64,000 bases of DNA from the NCBI GenBank assembly GCA_026260175.1, contig JAKCWW010000302.1:54212-118211 (forward strand). Reading direction: 5' to 3'. Positions within the stretch are counted from its first letter, which is position 1; each line of letters opens with the position of its first letter. The notes beneath the pieces were generated by a model that was not told where the DNA came from, did not search any database, and was given only the letters and a program-made list of their open reading frames with translations. Positions 12,064 to 24,005 of this stretch are shown here, piece by piece. The stretch is from Reticulitermes lucifugus (taxonomy: Eukaryota; Arthropoda; Insecta; Blattodea; Rhinotermitidae). The translations under genes were made by a program, and so were the position numbers.

Positions 12064-12616
12064 NNNNNNNNNNNNNNNNNNNNNNNNNNNNNNNNNNNNN
12101 NNNNNNNNNNNNNNNNNNNNNNNNNNNNNNNNNNNNNNNNNNNNNNNNNNNNNNNNNNNNNNNNNNNNNNNNNNNNNNNNNNNNNNNNNNNNNNNNNNNN
12201 NNNNNNNNNNNNNNNNNNNNNNNNNNNNNNNNNNNNNNNNNNNNNNNNNNNNNNNNNNNNNNNNNNNNNNNNNNNNNNNNNNNNNNNNNNNNNNNNNNNN
12301 NNNNNNNNNNNNNNNNNNNNNNNNNNNNNNNNNNNNNNNNNNNNNNNNNNNNNNNNNNNNNNNNNNNNNNNNNNNNNNNNNNNNNNNNNNNNNNNNNNNN
12401 NNNNNNNNNNNNNNNNNNNNNNNNNNNNNNNNNNNNNNNNNNNNNNNNNNNNNNNNNNNNNNNNNNNNNNNNNNNNNNNNNNNNNNNNNNNNNNNNNNNN
12501 NNNNNNNNNNNNNNNNNNNNNNNNNNNNNNNNNNNNNNNNNNNNNNNNNNNNNNNNNNNNNNNNNNNNNNNNNNNNNNNNNNNNNNNNNNNNNNNNNNNN
12601 NNNNNNNNNNNNNNNN
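12064..12616. other. Assembly gap, 553 N
   Basis: Unknown sequence between a SINE-B tail and a SINE-A head in the same orientation. Long X-filled open frames across it have no support. Confidence 0.99.
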
Positions 12617-12701
12617 AATCTCACATAGACTGACCCGGGATCGAACCCGGGCCTCTGCGGTGAGAGGCCGGCGACTAACAGCCTGAGCCATGGCACGGCC
12701 A
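12617..12701 (-). mobile_element. SINE-A head, minus strand, after gap
   Basis: Read on the minus strand: GGCCGTGCCATGGCTCAGG, then GTTAGTCGCCGGCC-like bases, then a B box CCCGGGTTCGATCCCGGG. The copy enters the gap near CTATGTGAGATT. The body cannot be seen. Confidence 0.88.
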
Positions 12702-13826
12702 TGATGAAGTTAGAGACGAACGTATAGTGTGGCATGTTTACAGACATGAGCACTGCTTAGCTCAGAGTCGTAGTGTGTGTATTGCAAAGGAAGAAGGACC
12801 TGGGCAACGATAGGATACTTTTGAAATTAAACTTAAATTAATATGATGTGTGCTGGATTCAACTGGTTAGACATAGGATTTGTTGGCTAGCTGTTACGTG
12901 AACGGTGATACTTCTGACGTTTTCGTAAGAGTCGTAGAATTACTTAACCGCAAAAATATCAGCAGAATTTTAATAAGGTATATGCTGCATGGCGTCATTA
13001 GATGTACCAGAGTTACGTAGCGCGTAATGATGTAAGAGAATTGCAGTAAGTGGAGCGTGTTCTGTTACAATCGGATAGGATATGAACGTCATCTGTTTCA
13101 GATTAATCATTTACATTCATCTTCACATTCGAAGTTACTCTTGCCTGTAGTTGATAAAAATTTGTAAATAGAATACAAAAGATGATAAGCACATATATAA
13201 CATATAAGTGACCTAATCTTCTGAGCCAGTTTTAAAGAAATATAAGGATGAACGAGAGTTCCATAGCCCTCAGTTTGAAAACTACAATTTTATTAGCCGT
13301 AGGTGTTTTATCCCTATTTTGACATGTTCAAGCATAATGTAATATGGTAGACGGATCAACAGAAAATTTCACGGCTGTACAAGTAGAAGTTTTGCAGATA
13401 TGCACCAGATTTGCAGTCTCAAAAGAACTGTGATGTTCGGTAATATTTATGGACCGTAGGATCAGCAGCAGTGTAAGTTACCCCGCTGTTCTACTGTGCT
13501 CGATCTGCGTCTGTAACTAGAGAGCGACTTGCACCCCCTGAACTGCTACTTCGTCATCGAGCAAAGCCCTACAAATTATAATTTGTTTAGGTAATTTGCT
13601 GATATAAATGTCAGCAATTTGTTAACGAGCTATGCCCTTCTCCGTGTTGCTAGGCAACCAAACACATTGGGAATATCCCTAACCTTAAAATCGGTCGTCG
13701 ACACTAATCTTGGCTATGATCTAAAACTATTACTACTAACAGCAAACTTATGCTGACACTATGACGCTTGTTGTATTTCATTTATTACCTAATCGTGATG
13801 TTAAATGTACTCGTAATATTTTTTCC
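12702..13826. other. No feature recognised
   Basis: AT-rich DNA without supported genes or repeats. Confidence 0.5.
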
Positions 13827-14068
13827 CCCAGTGGCGCAACAGCCCCTAGTGGGCCAGGGCCTCCTCATTTCGGAGGCTTCACGATCACACTCAGTTACAC
13901 ACACCACACTCGGTAGGACTCCTCTGGACGAGTGATCAGGCCGACGCAGAGGCCTCTACCTGACAACACACACGAGACAGACATCCGTGCGCCCGGCGGG
14001 ATTCGAACCCACAATCCCAGCAAGCGAGCGGCCGTAGACCCTCGCCTTAGACCGCGCGGCCACTGGGA
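13827..14068 (-). mobile_element. SINE-B, full length, minus strand
   Basis: On the minus strand it reads CCCAGTGGCCGCGCGGTCTA, a CTTGCTGGGATTGTGGGTTC B-box region, GTCTGTCTCGTGTG, GGTAGAGGCCTCTGCGTCGG, then CTAGGGGCTGTTGCGCCACT and a short T-run on the plus strand. A short AATATTT flank occurs on both sides and may be the target duplication. This is one of the complete copies that define the family. Confidence 0.92.
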
Positions 14069-14735
14069 AATATTTACTGTAAGGGTATTCGTCGTTCGCT
14101 ACTGAGAAACATTGTATTTAGAGATGGCTGGAGGAGTCATGAACAGTCGAGTTACGAAACCTTTGACCCGTAAGACTGGACTGTGGAGTCGATTCCAACG
14201 AAACCAGTGGCGCCATTTTTGAGCTACGATCAGAATCATCTGCATGTATGCATGTGTTCTGCTGTGAGTACATACTAGCAACTAGCAGCGTGCCTGGTCT
14301 TCGCCCGGGATGGCATAGAAGGTCATGCTGAGTCCAGTGGCAGTGTATAACGCATATACAGCTATTTAAATAATTTATAAGGAACTCTGTTTATTTCATT
14401 TTTTTGTTATTAAGCACAATAAAATTTTCATAATGCTCCCTGTGTGTATTCATACCTCAGAGATAACACACCGGTAACCACGGCAAATATGTTAGTTTGC
14501 CTGAGTGCGTACCGCGCAGAGAACGCAGTAACAATGTTGGCGATAGCAACCTTCCAACGAGAAAGAAAGAACGAATCAAACTAATTTTATACAATGTTAA
14601 GGATAGCGACTTATAAACTTAATGCATATTACTGAAAAAATATGATTCATGCATCGTGTGATAGTAACAGGGAAAGGAAAACTTTTGTTAGAGTAGAAAT
14701 ATATACAGTGTAATTGAAATTGAAGAAGGCTTGTA
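14069..14735. other. No feature recognised
   Basis: Nothing assignable. A 60-codon minus frame at 14099-14281 lacks any recognisable motif. Confidence 0.45.
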
Positions 14736-14739
14736 GTTG

Positions 14740-14935
14740 GCACTTTACATATATGCATACATGGACACATGCATAGATAAATAAATACATTGACACAAAC
14801 AAACATACATGCATGCATACATACTTACATACTACATATATACATACACACACATACATATGCATACATACACATGCATAAACTAATAAATGCATACATA
14901 CGTACATACACACACACATACATACACGCATACGT
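14740..14935. repeat. CATA-rich degenerate microsatellite
   Basis: About 200 bases built of CATA, CATG and CACA tetranucleotides, alternating ATACATACAT with ACACACACAT. Minus-strand open frames rich in Cys, Met and Val (14597-14818, 14647-15000) are read from this repeat and are not genes. Confidence 0.93.
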
Positions 14936-15869
14936 TCCCGTAGTACGCAGATTGTAAAGATTTTAGTGCTGCAGTCACATGACTGCTTTTCATGGTTCAA
15001 TTCATTTATTTATGTAATTTTTATTTTTGTATATGTTTATTTACATCTTGACAACAGCCTAGTGGCCAGTTGCGAAGAAGACAAAACTAAAGAAGAAGGC
15101 GCAGGACGACGACGACGACAGCAACAACAACAACAAATATCGGAGAAAAACCAGGGAAATATAAAAAAAACATTACGATTAATCATAGTCCATACATAGC
15201 TACATAAAAGTTACAGTTCTTTACCGACTTTTTTACGTAATCAGAGACACTACTAGTTCCAGTTCATATTTAAAAGACACAACATTGTTAGCAATATCCC
15301 CCTTGAGTCGGTTTCTTTACTCTGATAACAACAAGCCAGGTTGGAGAAGGGCCTGTCACATGACACGGATGTGGCTCGAGTCAATTAATATTTCTTCACC
15401 GATTTTATTTCATTTCTTCGTCAGCATTCATGTCGAATCGGTGATCGTGTGATTCGGATACGTACCGTTGGCTTTGCACGGCAACAGCTCCCGTTGTTGT
15501 GTGCTGTGCTGCCGATCCTTTTCTGCAGCACACGGACCTGACGACTGCCATAATGAATTCTCTGTGTCAGAGTTGGTTCCTCCTGATGGCGGAGTATCTT
15601 CTTGCTGGGGAATTTTAGAGCCTTATACTCGTGACCACTGATTAGTGTGACTAGACATAGCCTCATCCGCCTTTGTGCTACATAAAAACACCAAAATTTT
15701 GAACCACGGAACCAATAATGTTACAAGTGCTTGGGTAGCACACTTCTCACGTCGATAAACTTATCAGTTTCTGACAGCAGATGGTGCCGTAGTGTTTACA
15801 CAGCGTGTTAGTATTCTCGTTTGTAGTTCTGCTGCATTGATTGACGCATTTGGCGATGAATGCAAGTTA
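14936..15869. other. Unassigned; CAA/GAC-rich patch
   Basis: A short GAC/CAA-rich stretch lies at 15105-15135. The 3' end of the transposon relic that follows may reach down to about 15680, where AAAACACCAAAATTTTGAA loosely mirrors a sequence near 17030. Nothing else was recognised. Confidence 0.35.
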
Positions 15870-16460
15870 TTTTAGGTACGGAAACACGCGTTTCGGAGGA
15901 CAGTTCCGAGGTCATGACATCGAATGACAACACAATTAGCAGTTTGTGGTATATTCATCTTCAGTGAGCAACTCGATTTTGGAGACAACAGCTGCAAGTG
16001 AGACGGCTTTTTTTTTGCTTCAGCGTTATAGCCATCATGATACAGAATGCGCAAGAACACCTTGTTATTCACAAAGTCAAAGAATTTATTGGGCAACTGA
16101 AGTTGACTTACCTTGTGCTGTTCACTAAGCTCCTGAGCAACTTGGATTTTGTACGGATGATAATGCAAAAAGTGCGTGAGCTTGCCGCCGAGTTGACCTG
16201 CGCGGACTTCGCGATGTGGCATCTCTTACCCGTTCCACATTATCAGGTGTACGGTCCGAACGTGGACGGCCGTGTGGTTTACTGTCCTTCAGTGGTCCTT
16301 CTTGACGTCATTCGATACCCACAGTAACAGAGTAATGCGGCTAGGAGCATCACGTCTTTGAAATTACTGTCGGAAACCATGCTGTGTAGAAGTAACAGAC
16401 TGTTTTGATATTCAGTTCCACTGCCGCAGTGCCATGTTGCACTGACGAGCGGTCCATCTA
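15870..16460 (-). pseudogene. Second mariner-like transposase relic
   Basis: On the minus strand, GRPRSDRTPDNVERVRDATS and SPRRSTRRQAHALF match the linker between the two helix-turn-helix parts of mariner-like transposases. They are followed by HYHPYKIQVAQELSEQHKVS, the block that precedes the catalytic core. Then the match decays: NKFFDFVNN, ILYHDGYNAEA. The pieces fall in different frames with stops, so the gene is dead. A hAT MITE splits the same minus-strand unit from its upstream part (16950-17070). It differs from the relic at 1310 in sequence, so it is a separate family. Confidence 0.78.
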
Positions 16461-16463
16461 AAC

Positions 16464-16949
16464 CAGTGGTTCCTAAACTTTTTCGGTCCACCGCCCGCTT
16501 GGTTCCATACACACGCCCACAGCGCCCCCCTGCCTATTAAAAAAAAACATAAATGCGCTTTTGTTTACACGTTTATTTTATATTTAAAAAATCGTTTAAA
16601 TGAAATTATAAGAGTTAAACTTAATGTTTTATGTGTTAATTAATAAATTAAAATTTATTATATTTTTTTATGATTAACAATAATTCATCTAGCAATAGTT
16701 TATTTAAAAAATAATATGTGCTTGAATAAGATTCATAAATTAAAATACTAAGAAATTTAGTTAATTTTTATTTTTAACACAAAAATTGCTGTATTTGAAT
16801 TTTATTATAAAAATAAATGCACTACTTGTCTACTAGCGCCCCCCTGTGATAATAACAGCGCTCCCTTCCACCTCTCGTACCTATTAGCGCCCACCTCAGT
16901 AATTCCACCGCCCCCCAGGGGGCGGTACCGCCCACTTTGGGAACCACTG
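16464..16949. mobile_element. hAT-type MITE, 486 bp, intact ends
   Basis: It begins CAGTGGTTCCTAAACTTTTT and ends, read in reverse, CAGTGGTTCCCAAAGTGGGC, with CCGCC blocks just inside both ends. A perfect 8-bp duplication, ATCTAAAC, lies at 16456-16463 and 16950-16957. The core is about 75% AT and codes for nothing. Length, ends and duplication fit a non-autonomous hAT element. The perfect flanks point to a fairly young insertion. Confidence 0.95.
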
Positions 16950-16957
16950 ATCTAAAC

Positions 16958-17815
16958 TAAACTCCAGACATCGCTGTGTATGATGACTGTCGGTTTTGAA
17001 GCGCCGATTAGTGGGAACGCTCATTTCAAATTTCAAAAATCGTTAGGTGCTTTTGGCGTACTCTGTATATGTGCTGTTCCACCTCGTGGCAAGTTTTGAC
17101 ACAAGTTTATAGACAGTCTTTTTCAGTGTCATTATCGTTACTTTTGCTGAGCAGAAAGTTTTACATAAGGCCACAATTTCTTACATTTGCCTCGCAAATG
17201 AAGCATTGATTGTAGGCCTCGTTTTGTGATTATGTTAGTCGTGTGGGAAAGACAGGGAAATCAGTCACGAATTATTTTTCGTGATCATCTTGTAATGAAA
17301 GTTAAGGGTTTTTTTCTTTGATCGACAGTAGAACTGCTGTCTAGTGCAAGTATTAGTGCATGGGTCTGCAGTCATGCACATATCTTAAAATAGCATCTCT
17401 ACAATGGCGTCCACGCAAGGGCACACCGTACACACCACGGTGAGACCTGCTTCGACTTATGACATGCGAACCGTTCCAGTATTTGGAGTTGTACTAATCG
17501 ACTATTGTGACTCCAGACTTCCATCTCGACCCATCACTGCGATTACTTGTGTCGCCATGTGTCTATAAAACTTTGAACTTTTTAATATTTTAGTCTTTAA
17601 ATTACGTACTGAATTATAAAGAATGTGGCTTTTGTTCAATATAGGCTACTTTCAAGTAACATTAGCGTCAAACTAAGCGTATTTGGCCTGCAACTACAGA
17701 CTGTTACGTTTATCGTGTCCTTCAGCGCGGCTCACGGAATATCCTAGCAGGTGCAGGATTTCTGCACGATAAAGCTTCCGTGCGCAGGGTCGCTATGAAA
17801 TAGACACTATGTAAA
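16958..17815. other. Upstream part of transposon relic, then unassigned
   Basis: Bases to about 17070 probably belong to the mariner-like relic interrupted by the MITE: CATTTCAAATTTCAAAAATC could be near its terminal repeat. The rest is unassigned. Confidence 0.35.
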
Positions 17816-17817
17816 TG

Positions 17818-17955
17818 TCAGGATAGGGACAGGTGGCGGGCTCTTGTGAGTGCGGTAATGAACCTTCGGGTTCCATAAAAAGCGGGGAATTTCTTGACTA
17901 GCTGACGACCTGCTAGCTTCTCAAAAAGGACTCTGCACCATGGAGTTATGTAAAT
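17818..17955 (+). mobile_element. LINE-A extreme 3' end
   Basis: It matches the last codons and 3' UTR of LINE-A: AGGATAGGGACAGGTGGCGG (QDRDRWRA in other copies), GTGCGGTAATGAACCTTCGG (AVMNLR), a stop, then GAATTTCTTGACTAGCTGAC and CTCTGCACCATGGAGTTA. The simple GTTA tail is almost gone. Only about 140 bases remain, a severe 5' truncation that is common for LINEs. Confidence 0.88.
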
Positions 17956-18237
17956 TATTTGAATCAAGTGCAACGGTTGGAAGAGGATGAGTAGAATGTA
18001 TAGGACTGCGATTATATACGTGAGGTAATGACTCACCCAGGCCCCAAGATATGCCGCAGAGGTAGTGGCATTTTTGCGCCTTTTGCCAAAAAAATTTAAT
18101 CGACACATTAAATACAAACCCGAAACTTGTAATTTCCAAACTTGATATTATACATTTCCCTGCAATAGACATACAGTACATATGTTTATTACCAGCAGAT
18201 TGCACCACATAAATATACAGGATTGTTACTGCAACAT
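17956..18237. other. No feature recognised
   Basis: Short interval with a 95-codon minus frame (17921-18208) that overlaps the LINE and has no motif. Confidence 0.4.
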
Positions 18238-18267
18238 GTTTCGACTACTGAGAGCATTCGTCCTCAG
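18238..18267 (-). ncRNA. Hammerhead-like hairpin motif, weak stem
   Basis: The minus strand reads CTGAGGAC, a loop of about 17 bases, then GTCGAAACATGTTGC. The edges fit the motif seen at 32147 and 45586, but only GAC/GTC or CGA/TCG can pair, so this is the weakest of the solo copies. No transposon body was found beside it. Confidence 0.35.
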
Positions 18268-19983
18268 GGAGTACGTTTCACAAAGGAAGCATAGTTGTTG
18301 AAACATATCGTCGTCGTTGATAAATGGTAAATGGTACATATAAATCAAATGAATTGTAATATAAATATGTGATATCAAGAAATAAAATGGTTCAAAATTA
18401 TTATACGAGATTATATTATTTCATATTATGTATATTACGCATCCAAACATCTAGAAGTAGTGAAATGTACTTCACGCCTAGTTGAATGATAAATCCTGTA
18501 TATCATAAATTATGCATCTTGGTTGAATGAACACTGTACAGATTGTCCGAGTAACAGTCCTGTATATTTTAACTAGTGCAATGTTTGGTGATAAATATAT
18601 GTATTTTAATTTCTAGTTACCGTAAAGAGCATACCATTACGTTGTCGATATCGCTGAATTTTTTGATTACATATTTATCTCTCGCTGCAGGATAAACGAA
18701 TAATAGGCAAGACAGTTTAATGACTTTATTTCTGTGTCTTTCCAAACAACGAAATAACAAATCACTGAACGGCTACATGCAGTAAACCCTTTATCACATT
18801 TTCTTCCTTACCGCCACATTTTGTGTCCAATAGGTTACGTCATTGGCATGCATTACTCTTCGTACCTCTTCCTGACTGTTTTTAGTTTTGCCTCTGATCC
18901 GTCTCCATATCGAAGAGACGCCTAAGCCCTCCATCCACATCAATGTAGCCGTCATGTGAAGGGTTCCCTGCACCTACACTGTCTCCGGATTCGTATATAA
19001 AATATCACGCATCTCTTATAGCCCTTGATCCTTGATCATAAGGTAGGTGACGCGTGACCACGAGAACACCGGCTACCCTCAACCCCTCCCTGCGCCGACG
19101 AAGCTTCCCGACGTTAACTATAAACTTCCTCGCAGTTTTGTGACGTGACGGCTCGACATGCTCCCCTTAGTTCCGGGGGTTTCCCTATCAACCACCCCAC
19201 CACACAAGCCGTGAAGCCTGCTGCAACACTGTGCACAGAAATAAGTGCTGCCGTCTCCGTGAATGTTCGTAACCCTCAGTTATTTAGCGGTGACTGTATA
19301 TGCCCTGCCACGGCATATCAGGCATATCATGCCAGGGAACAGGGACCAGGAGGCAGCGAAGCACCGCTTCTTTCGGAGCGCCGGTAACTACGCAGTACGC
19401 AGACGATACTGGTAAGATTAAAATCCAAACCACCTTCTGCTCCCTGTGAGTCACTGTACACTGTTCACACTGAAGTCCATGGAGAAGGGCTTCCGGAAAG
19501 AACAAAAACAAAAAGAAGAATTATAGTGCTGGTAGCATGGAAGCAAGTGTTCGGTATTTCACTGCCACAGGCGTGATACGTTATCGATTGTTTTAACGTG
19601 TCTACTACATTGCCTTAACTTTCGTGTCAACCAGTCCACCTGTCGAGTTTAGTAGTGCCTGCTGAGTGGTGCCTACGGTCATGTTTGTGGTTCCCATCCA
19701 TCCAGCAGTGCTGTAAATGCCTTCCATGGATGAGTTGCCCATAACCGACACTAGTTCTCCATAAGGAGGTTATTTTGACGTTTGACAGAACACTCAACAT
19801 TAGTCAGAGAACTGAATCTGGATATCAGGGGACAAAGTTGTCGTAAATGGTAAGGGACCGTATTTTTCTGTCCACTGCTCACCGATTTCCGAAAGAGCAT
19901 TGTTTTTTGGTACGTTCCCACGCTTCGCCCTCTTGTTTTTCTGGTAAGAGCGGCATGTAGATGAAGATGAGTATGGAGTATTG
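18268..19983. other. No feature recognised
   Basis: AT-rich to about 18800, then more GC-rich around 19030-19400. Open frames of 75-80 codons occur on both strands without recognisable domains. Confidence 0.45.
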
Positions 19984-20067
19984 GTGGAACGATACTGACC
20001 TGGGATCTAACACGAGCCTTCGCGGTGAGAGGCCGGCGGCTAACCGCTTGTGCCATGGCTCGGCCAC
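19984..20067 (-). mobile_element. SINE-A head only, minus strand
   Basis: On the minus strand: GGCCGAGCCATGGCACAAGC, CCTCTCACCGCGAAGG and a B-box region GTTAGATCCCAGGTC. The copy then stops near TATCGTTCC. The body and tail are absent, so it is a 3'-truncated or recombined fragment. Confidence 0.85.
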
Positions 20068-23000
20068 CTGCGCTAATGTACTAGAGTTGCAGGCACGAAA
20101 ATAGTCCCGTGAAGGTCAAGCAGCTGACTCACACCCCCGCTCTCAGCCGCCCAGCGTTTTTGCCAGTTCTTCCTCCCAGGCGCAACTTCCCGTTTAGTTG
20201 CACACTGTCTGTCGATAGATTCAAGTGTTGTTTATTTCCATGTGGCAACACTGCGTTCATAGACAGTGACTTCGACGGGACTATTTCCGTGCCGGCCATA
20301 GTAGAGTAGATCCCAATATTATACACAGACGAGGACCGGACTTCGTAGGCGACATCTAAATGAGTAACTACTTTTCTAGAGTTCTGTTCCGTACCCGAGA
20401 ACGTTTCTGTTCTTGAAATCAAGAAAACAGTCATTTATATCTGCAAAGACAGATTTGGAATTTTGATCGACGTAGTCTCTCTTATGCAAGGATTTACGAG
20501 CACATCGGCAGTTTTATATAGAAGACACGATTCCGAGTGAGAAACGTTCCTACTTTCTTCCAAAACATTTTTGTGATCATTGTGAAGAACATTTGGGCAG
20601 TGGATCATTTGAGAGACAGAACCGCCTAATTTCAGTTGTAGTAATTCCCCAAATCGCCTTATTGATACAATTATAAAACACACCGAGTAACTCGCGCTCT
20701 CCATTCACACGACAACTGTACTCAAGAATGCTCAACTGTACTCAAGAATGCTCAACAATGAAGCATTCCGTTTCCATGGTTACGTGTTCTTTGTAATTTT
20801 TTCTGCTGTAGACTGTTAATACGTTATAATTTGTTTGGAGTAAGATCAGTTCAGGTGTGTTGCGATTTAATCGTACCTACCAAAAACTTTCAGTTGGACT
20901 TCCGATTTTATTTAACAGTGCGTTACGCAGTGTCGAGGCTAGATAACGCTGGCTTTATGGTGATCATAAATGACTAGTGGATAATTGTGTGAAGTTAAGG
21001 ACAGGAGACACGTGATAATGCTGGAAACTTGTCCAGATTCTGATTTGCCAACGGTAAACAGAAGCGGGCCGTCTGGATATTAAGACTTGCACACGGATCG
21101 GCGTGTGCTGTGAGGAGACGACAGAGTCATGAACAGTGCTGATACGAGTGATACGAATAACAGCTGTTTCAGGCTGTGCAATCTTTATATCCGAAATTAC
21201 GTCAAGCGTATTCACAGCCCTCCACATCTTCCTCTCGCCTTCATATGATGATTTATTCATCCAACTTGTTGTTTTCGAAGATATTTCAATATTTCATCCA
21301 GAGTTTGTGTTTCAAGAGCCATGCTTATTGCAGGAAAATGAAATTTTTGTGACAATTCTGTGCATTTATTTTTATCACTGAATGTTTAATTATATGTGTC
21401 CCCGAAGTAGCTGATTATTCTTGTTTATTGTAGGCCTACTCATTATTTGGAACGTGTCTACCAAAATACATGGCGTCACAGCGCTGAAGTTCTTAACTTC
21501 AACGCTCACCGCCTTACGAACAATGAGTTTCAGACTTTTTACTTATATAAGGAAACCACCGAATAACAATCCTAGCCCTGAAAATGTTACCCAAATTGCT
21601 ATAGATCAAGACAATTACTCCTTACCTTCTAGTTAATTTAGTGCATGGAATTACGTGAATTATATTTCGAAAAAGGATAGGCCTAATACTGTTACGAGGC
21701 CTGAAATTCAGATAGGCTGCAGGCAGACCTATAAGTAATTTACTTTTTCCAGATAATACAACATGCAATGCGCCAGTGTTTTAGAATTTTTAAGGTAAAA
21801 TTTAAGGCAAAAGTGTAAATAAAATTGAAGCGATGTTATTCCATGAGAAATATCCTGTCGGATAAAGAAGTTATGAATAATCAGCCCATGTAACGTGGAT
21901 GATATTCAGTTTTACTCTGTTGTGACGTCTAGTTTTTACTGTGACAATACTAAAATGACGTATGCAGTAGGGATATAGGAACAGAGAGAGTGCATTCAAA
22001 CAACGATCGAACATAAACCCAACTGAAATCATATAAACAGCGATCGTGCTGACAGTGACATATGCCAGGGCTGCCTCGGGAATTATGACAGGATAGACAA
22101 AACGAGATCAGTTGTGGTTATGTCTTAAGATAGACAAAGGGCCGTACAAGGAACAAATTTACATGAAATTTAAGGTTTTCATGGGAATGAAAATTCATGT
22201 TGTGAACTAAATTTTGGATTTTCTTAGGTTGGTAAATCCTAACCAACATTTCGCAGGCAGAAACTGCCATAAAACTTCTACCCTAAAGATTGAATGTAGT
22301 ATGTCTTTGCAAAACGCTGGTATTCATGTACCAGACTACGTGCTTAATAAGTTGGCCGAAGCTGTAGTGCTTCTGAATAGTGTTCAGGAGGTGCTAGTTT
22401 CGAATCGCGTCGTGGATGCTGATTGTTCCAGATCATTTTTATAGTTCTTCATTAGTTCTTCAAAATAGAAACCCAGTTAGGCCGGAACTACTTTCTTCCA
22501 AATCTTGTCTAATTAATTTTTGACTTATGATAGACACAGTTTACTTAAGGAAATCTAAATAAAAAGAACATAGTCCATGGTATTATAACTGTCAAAACAA
22601 GAAATCTAATTTTGAGCAATAAAGCAATCATAGTAGAATTTATTAGTAGCCTATACTCATGACAGGGTATTAAACTGTAGATATGTTCTGAAAGTTTTGT
22701 ATGAATTAATATTTAGGTAATCAAAAGAACGCAATGAAATAAAATAAAAAAAAAAAAAAAAGGAAGGAGCGCTTTGGGAAAGCCAAGTTTTAGATGCTGT
22801 GAACAGATGCTGGTTTGTAGCCTCATCTTTATAAAAGTAATTTTGTACCAACTTCGAAATAAGCGCTGTTCATGTCTTTGCCATTTCGGAGTCGTACGCA
22901 GTTATCTGATAAGTTCTGTCTCGGATCTCACAGGCTACTTCTATTGGATTTGTTTACGAAATAAATGCTGCTAAATGTATACACCTGAATGTCATTATGT

Positions 23001-23189
23001 GTTGCTAAAACCGTGGTGTAAGATCTTGCACTACGTATATAATACTGTTGAAGCCTACGTACTAAAGAAGTAATGTGGTGTTGCATTTTACATTGTTTCT
23101 ACAAAATGAATGTACCTGAAATGGCTTAGATTGTCTTATTCAGACACGTACACGGCACAGCATGTAGAATGAACACTTGCTGTTTATGA
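20068..23189. other. No gene; small duplication and A-run
   Basis: A 20-bp unit, CAACTGTACTCAAGAATGCT, occurs twice in tandem (20713-20752). A pure A-run lies at 22744-22761. Open frames of up to 101 codons (for example 20129-20434 minus) show no known domain and overlap frames on the other strand. I see nothing else. Confidence 0.5.
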
Positions 23190-23200
23190 AGATATAGATA

Positions 23201-23468
23201 AAAAAGGTATCCCTGCAAAGACCTGGACAGGCCCTGAGTGTTCCAGGAGTCTGAGGCTCTCACATTTCAAGACAGTCAGCACATGAGGATAATAAAGTTG
23301 TCAGCCGTAGGCACCGGCCGCCTTTACCCCCCAGGAAATATTCCTGGTACTCATTTCTGTTAGACCAGGGCCATAGTGTGCGGCCAGAAGGATTATATCA
23401 ATGAAACATTCCGATAACACCATCAGGAATCGAATCCGCCACCTTCCGGCTTGTAGCGCAGTGCATGT
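23201..23468 (-). mobile_element. SINE-E, tRNA-derived, single copy
   Basis: Read on the minus strand: GCACTGCGCTACAAGCCGGA, then GGTGGCGGATTCGATTCC (B box), CTTCTGGCCGCACACTATGG, AGAAATGAGTACCAGG, and GTAAAGGCGGCCGGTGCC. It ends near GGGATACCTTTTTT. An 11-bp flank, AGATATAGATA (23190-23200) and AGATGTAGATA (23469-23479), fits a target duplication. The layout (tRNA-like head, GC-rich body, short T/A tail) is that of a SINE. I recall similar repeats from cockroach-type genomes. Confidence 0.75.
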
Positions 23469-23709
23469 AGATGTAGATACATCGGATAATTGTTCTTGAA
23501 CGTACACAAACAACGTCTTCCCATCGTTTTAGATAACGTATTATGTAATTATTGTATGAGTTGCACGTTTTTATAAACAGATAATACATTCTAGGGCCGA
23601 ACGTTTGCTAATTACGTAATATTCATAACGTATTTGTATTTTGTCGTTACATTGCACCAGAAACAAAAGGCATAACATTACTTTAAACTGAGTAGCGGTG
23701 GTGCAGACG

Positions 23710-24005
23710 GCCTTCAGTTAGGGATAATAGCTGCGAACACCCCATAAGAATAGCGGACAAGTGGTGGTACTCCAGCTTGTGGGTTGGGCTTGTGACTGAC
23801 AACTCCTTACCATAAAGCACGGCATGTTACGAAATGTTAAAGGTCTTTGACTTGGACGGATGCTTTGGTTCAGGATAGTGGCCAGTGGTGGGTGGCCACG
23901 TGTAATCACGCTAATGAGTCTTCCGCTTGAGAAAAGGCGGGCAATTTTGTGACTATTTGACAGACTGTTGGCTTCTCAAGAAGCGTTATGCTCCAAGCGT
24001 TGTTT
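23710..24005 (+). mobile_element. LINE-A-related 3' end, decayed
   Basis: GTGGTACTCCAGCTTGTGG, GTTACGAAATGTTAAA, CTTGGACGGATGCTTTGG and TTCAGGATAGTGGCCAGTG are followed by CACGCTAATGAGTCTTCCG, GACTATTTGACAGACTGTTGG and CTTCTCAAGAAGCGTTATGC. The second half matches the LINE-A 3' end. The first half matches the copy at 51746, so these two belong to a sister subfamily. No open frame survives. Confidence 0.68.

Noticed and set aside
12013-12753. Open frames of 206-238 codons
   Set aside because: Almost all of their length is N; the visible ends are SINE-A and SINE-B sequence.
14597-15000. Cys/Met/Val-rich minus frames that look like membrane peptides
   Set aside because: They are translations of the CATA/CACA microsatellite.
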